Positions 62,592 to 64,000 of a stretch of 64,000 bases of DNA are shown here, in pieces. The position numbers and the translations under genes are program-made. The stretch is from Lichenibacterium ramalinae (GTDB taxonomy: Bacteria > Pseudomonadota > Alphaproteobacteria > Rhizobiales > Beijerinckiaceae). Below the pieces are notes generated by a model. It did no database searches. It saw nothing but the letters and a program-made list of their open reading frames with translations, and had not been told where the DNA came from. Numbering within the stretch: position 1 is the stretch's first letter; every line of letters begins with the position of its first letter. The DNA lies in the NCBI RefSeq assembly GCF_004137085.1, contig NZ_QYBC01000025.1:1-64000 (forward strand), given 5' to 3'.

Positions 62592-63812
62592 TCAGTCCGG
62601 CCCCGTCCCCCCGCCCGGGCGGGCCGTGCCGGCGCGGGCCGGCGCGGGCTCGTCCGGCGCCCGCAGCCGGTAGCCGACGCCCGTCTCGGTGAGGATGTAG
62701 CGGGGCCGCTCCGGCACGGGCTCGATCTTCTGGCGCAGCTGGCGGACGTAGACCCGCAGGTACTGGGCGTCGGTGGAGCCGCCCCACACGTCGCGCAGGA
62801 TGTGGGCGTGGGTCAGCACCTTGCCGGCATGCAGCACCATGAGGCGGAGCACCTCGTATTCCTTCGGCGACAGCCTGATGTCCTGCTCGCCCATCCTGAC
62901 GAGCCGGCGCACGAGGTCGACCGACAGGTTCTCCACGCGGAAGACCGGCCGCTCGCCCTGCACGGCGAGCTGGTGGCGCAGCGCGGCGCGCAGCCGCGCC
63001 AGCAGCTCGTTCATGCCGAAGGGCTTGGTGACGTCGTCGTCCGCGCCGAGGTCGAAGGCCTCGACCTTGCCGGTCTCGTCGCCCCGGTCGGGACGAGGGG
63101 CCGGCACGGAGAAGGCGAGGGTGAAGGCCGCCCCGGCCCGGTCGGTGCGGTTCGAGGCCGTGAGGGTGCCGCCCATGGCTTCCACGAAGCCGCGCGCGAT
63201 GGCGAGGCCCAGCCCCGTGCCGGCCCGCACGCGGTCGCCCTTCCGGGCGCGGTAGAACTTGTCGAAGATGCGCTCGACGTCGCCGGCCGGGATGCCGTCG
63301 CCCTCGTCGAGCACCTGCAGCACCAGGCGGCGGCCGTCCTGCCAGCTCCGCAGCCGGATCGCCGTGCCCTCGGGCGCGTATTTGGCGGCATTGTCGAGCA
63401 GGTCGAACAGGGCCTGTTCGAACAGCACGGCGTCGAGCGCGAGGGGTGGCAGGTCGGGCGCGGTCTCGACCTCGACGCGGTGGGCCGTGAGGATCTTGGC
63501 GGCACGGCGCAGGGCGGCTTCGACGATCTCGCCGACGTCGGTCTCGGCGCGGTTCGGCGCCACCGCGCCCGCTTCGAGCCGCGTCATGTCGAGCAGGTCG
63601 GCGATGAAGCGGTTCAGGCGCTCCGCCTCGTCGATCACGGTGCCGAGGAGATCGAGCTTGGCCTCGGGATCCAGCGCGCCGTCGAGGTCGCGCGCGAAGC
63701 CGCGGATCAGCGCGACCGCCAGGGCGATGCCGGCGACCCGGTAGAGCCCCCGCTCGAACGGCCACAGCACCGGGGACAGGATCGTCCGCTCCCCGGTGAA
63801 CACACGGGTCAT
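62592..63812 (-). CDS. in-frame chimera of kdpA, kdpD and kdpE remnants
   Basis: One 406-codon frame joins three Kdp pieces. Residues 1-29, and about 12 codons before the ATG, match the KdpA N-terminus ([32 protein letters not shown]). Residues about 45-240 match the KdpD kinase after its H-box: [59 protein letters not shown]. Residues 242-395 match KdpE from the end of its receiver ([21 protein letters not shown]) through a complete winged helix ([38 protein letters not shown]). The KdpD H-box and the phospho-Asp of KdpE are gone, as are kdpB and kdpC. The ATPase fold and DNA-binding domain remain. Probably the residue of deletions in a kdpABCDE locus; a new regulator cannot be excluded. Confidence 0.8.
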   Translation of the reverse strand: MTRVFTGERTILSPVLWPFERGLYRVAGIALAVALIRGFARDLDGALDPEAKLDLLGTVIDEAERLNRFIADLLDMTRLEAGAVAPNRAETDVGEIVEAALRRAAKILTAHRVEVETAPDLPPLALDAVLFEQALFDLLDNAAKYAPEGTAIRLRSWQDGRRLVLQVLDEGDGIPAGDVERIFDKFYRARKGDRVRAGTGLGLAIARGFVEAMGGTLTASNRTDRAGAAFTLAFSVPAPRPDRGDETGKVEAFDLGADDDVTKPFGMNELLARLRAALRHQLAVQGERPVFRVENLSVDLVRRLVRMGEQDIRLSPKEYEVLRLMVLHAGKVLTHAHILRDVWGGSTDAQYLRVYVRQLRQKIEPVPERPRYILTETGVGYRLRAPDEPAPARAGTARPGGGTGPD

Positions 63813-63898
63813 GTAGAGCCCGAGCGGTTTGGCGAGGGCGACCTTGCCGGCGCCGACCCAGGCGCCCGGCGGGCCGCCGGCTCAGCCGATCGTCCGGC

Positions 63899-64000
63899 TC
63901 AGCCGGTGCCGGGATCCACCTCGCCGTCTTCGGCGCCGTCGGGCAGCGCGCCCGTGCCGGGGGTCGATCCGTCCGACGTCAGCGTCGCCGTCGCATGCGG
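63899..64000 (-). CDS. possible C-terminal end of a gene entering from the right edge
   Basis: A minus-strand frame is open from the window edge to a TGA at 63899-63901, giving 33 residues that are rich in Gly, Asp, Pro and Thr (GALPDGAEDGEVDPGTG). It shows no recognisable family and no Kdp similarity. It could be the acidic tail of a real gene or chance. The 85 bases between it and the Kdp chimera contain the short KdpA-like extension. Confidence 0.25.
   Translation of the reverse strand, partial: PHATATLTSDGSTPGTGALPDGAEDGEVDPGTG

Overview
The window is 64 kb of very GC-rich, densely coding chromosomal DNA. The gene set suggests an alphaproteobacterium of the order Hyphomicrobiales (Methylobacterium- or Lichenibacterium-like): a propionyl-CoA carboxylase/methylmalonyl-CoA mutase operon next to an ScfR-type regulator, the urea ABC transporter urtABCDE, class I lysyl-tRNA synthetase, Ku/LigD end joining, DUF1127 and YafY/PhnB-type genes, and EcfG-like promoters (GGAAC-N16-CGTT). 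This placement is inferred from gene content; no rRNA or tRNA gene was seen.

Layout. 1-3.1 kb: end of an AraC regulator, an acyltransferase whose 3' end runs into an IS5-family element, and an OmpW-like barrel. 3.5-7.8 kb: DUF2147 protein, cytochrome P450 and an overlapping GGDEF/EAL protein. 8.3-13.7 kb: DNA repair island with xthA overlapping ligD, a small protein, ku, and a coiled-coil protein. 13.8-18.5 kb: decaying DNA (yafY and phnB remnants, Gfo/Idh and IS3 fragments, repeats) around an intact pair of exported proteins (creatininase-like and YVTN beta-propeller). 18.6-25.6 kb: a sugar or polyol operon (RbsA/C/B-type ABC transporter, DeoR regulator, SDR dehydrogenase, DhaK, DhaL). 25.9-35.0 kb: mce-mcmA-mcmB-pccA-pccB, divergent from pccR. 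35.0-41.9 kb: serA, a Pmp3-type peptide, an SDR/acyl-CoA dehydrogenase/ACAD10-11-type phosphotransferase set, a threonine dehydratase-like enzyme and MarC. 42.1-48.1 kb: urtABCDE. 48.1-56.6 kb: MFS transporter, orphan binding protein, divergent mntR/mntH, DUF1127 protein, MocR-type regulator, a Met/His-rich exported peptide, lysK. 56.8-64 kb: XRE-cupin regulator, amidase, response regulator, class III cyclase, a general-stress protein, and an in-frame chimera made from pieces of kdpA, kdpD and kdpE.

Several groups may work together. The SDR/ACAD/phosphotransferase set resembles the 4-hydroxyacyl-CoA route, whose five-carbon substrate would give propionyl-CoA for the neighbouring carboxylase/mutase operon. 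The DhaK/DhaL operon looks like ABC uptake, oxidation to a ketose, then ATP-dependent phosphorylation. Two families of palindromic intergenic repeats (five copies of about 107 bp, two of about 100 bp) sit at gene ends and inside urtA-urtB.

The most unusual items are the Kdp chimera, the repeat families, the ACAD/phosphotransferase set beside the propionyl-CoA operon, the Met/His-rich peptide, and the P450 coupled to a cyclic-di-GMP enzyme. No CRISPR array, prophage or recognisable defence system was found.
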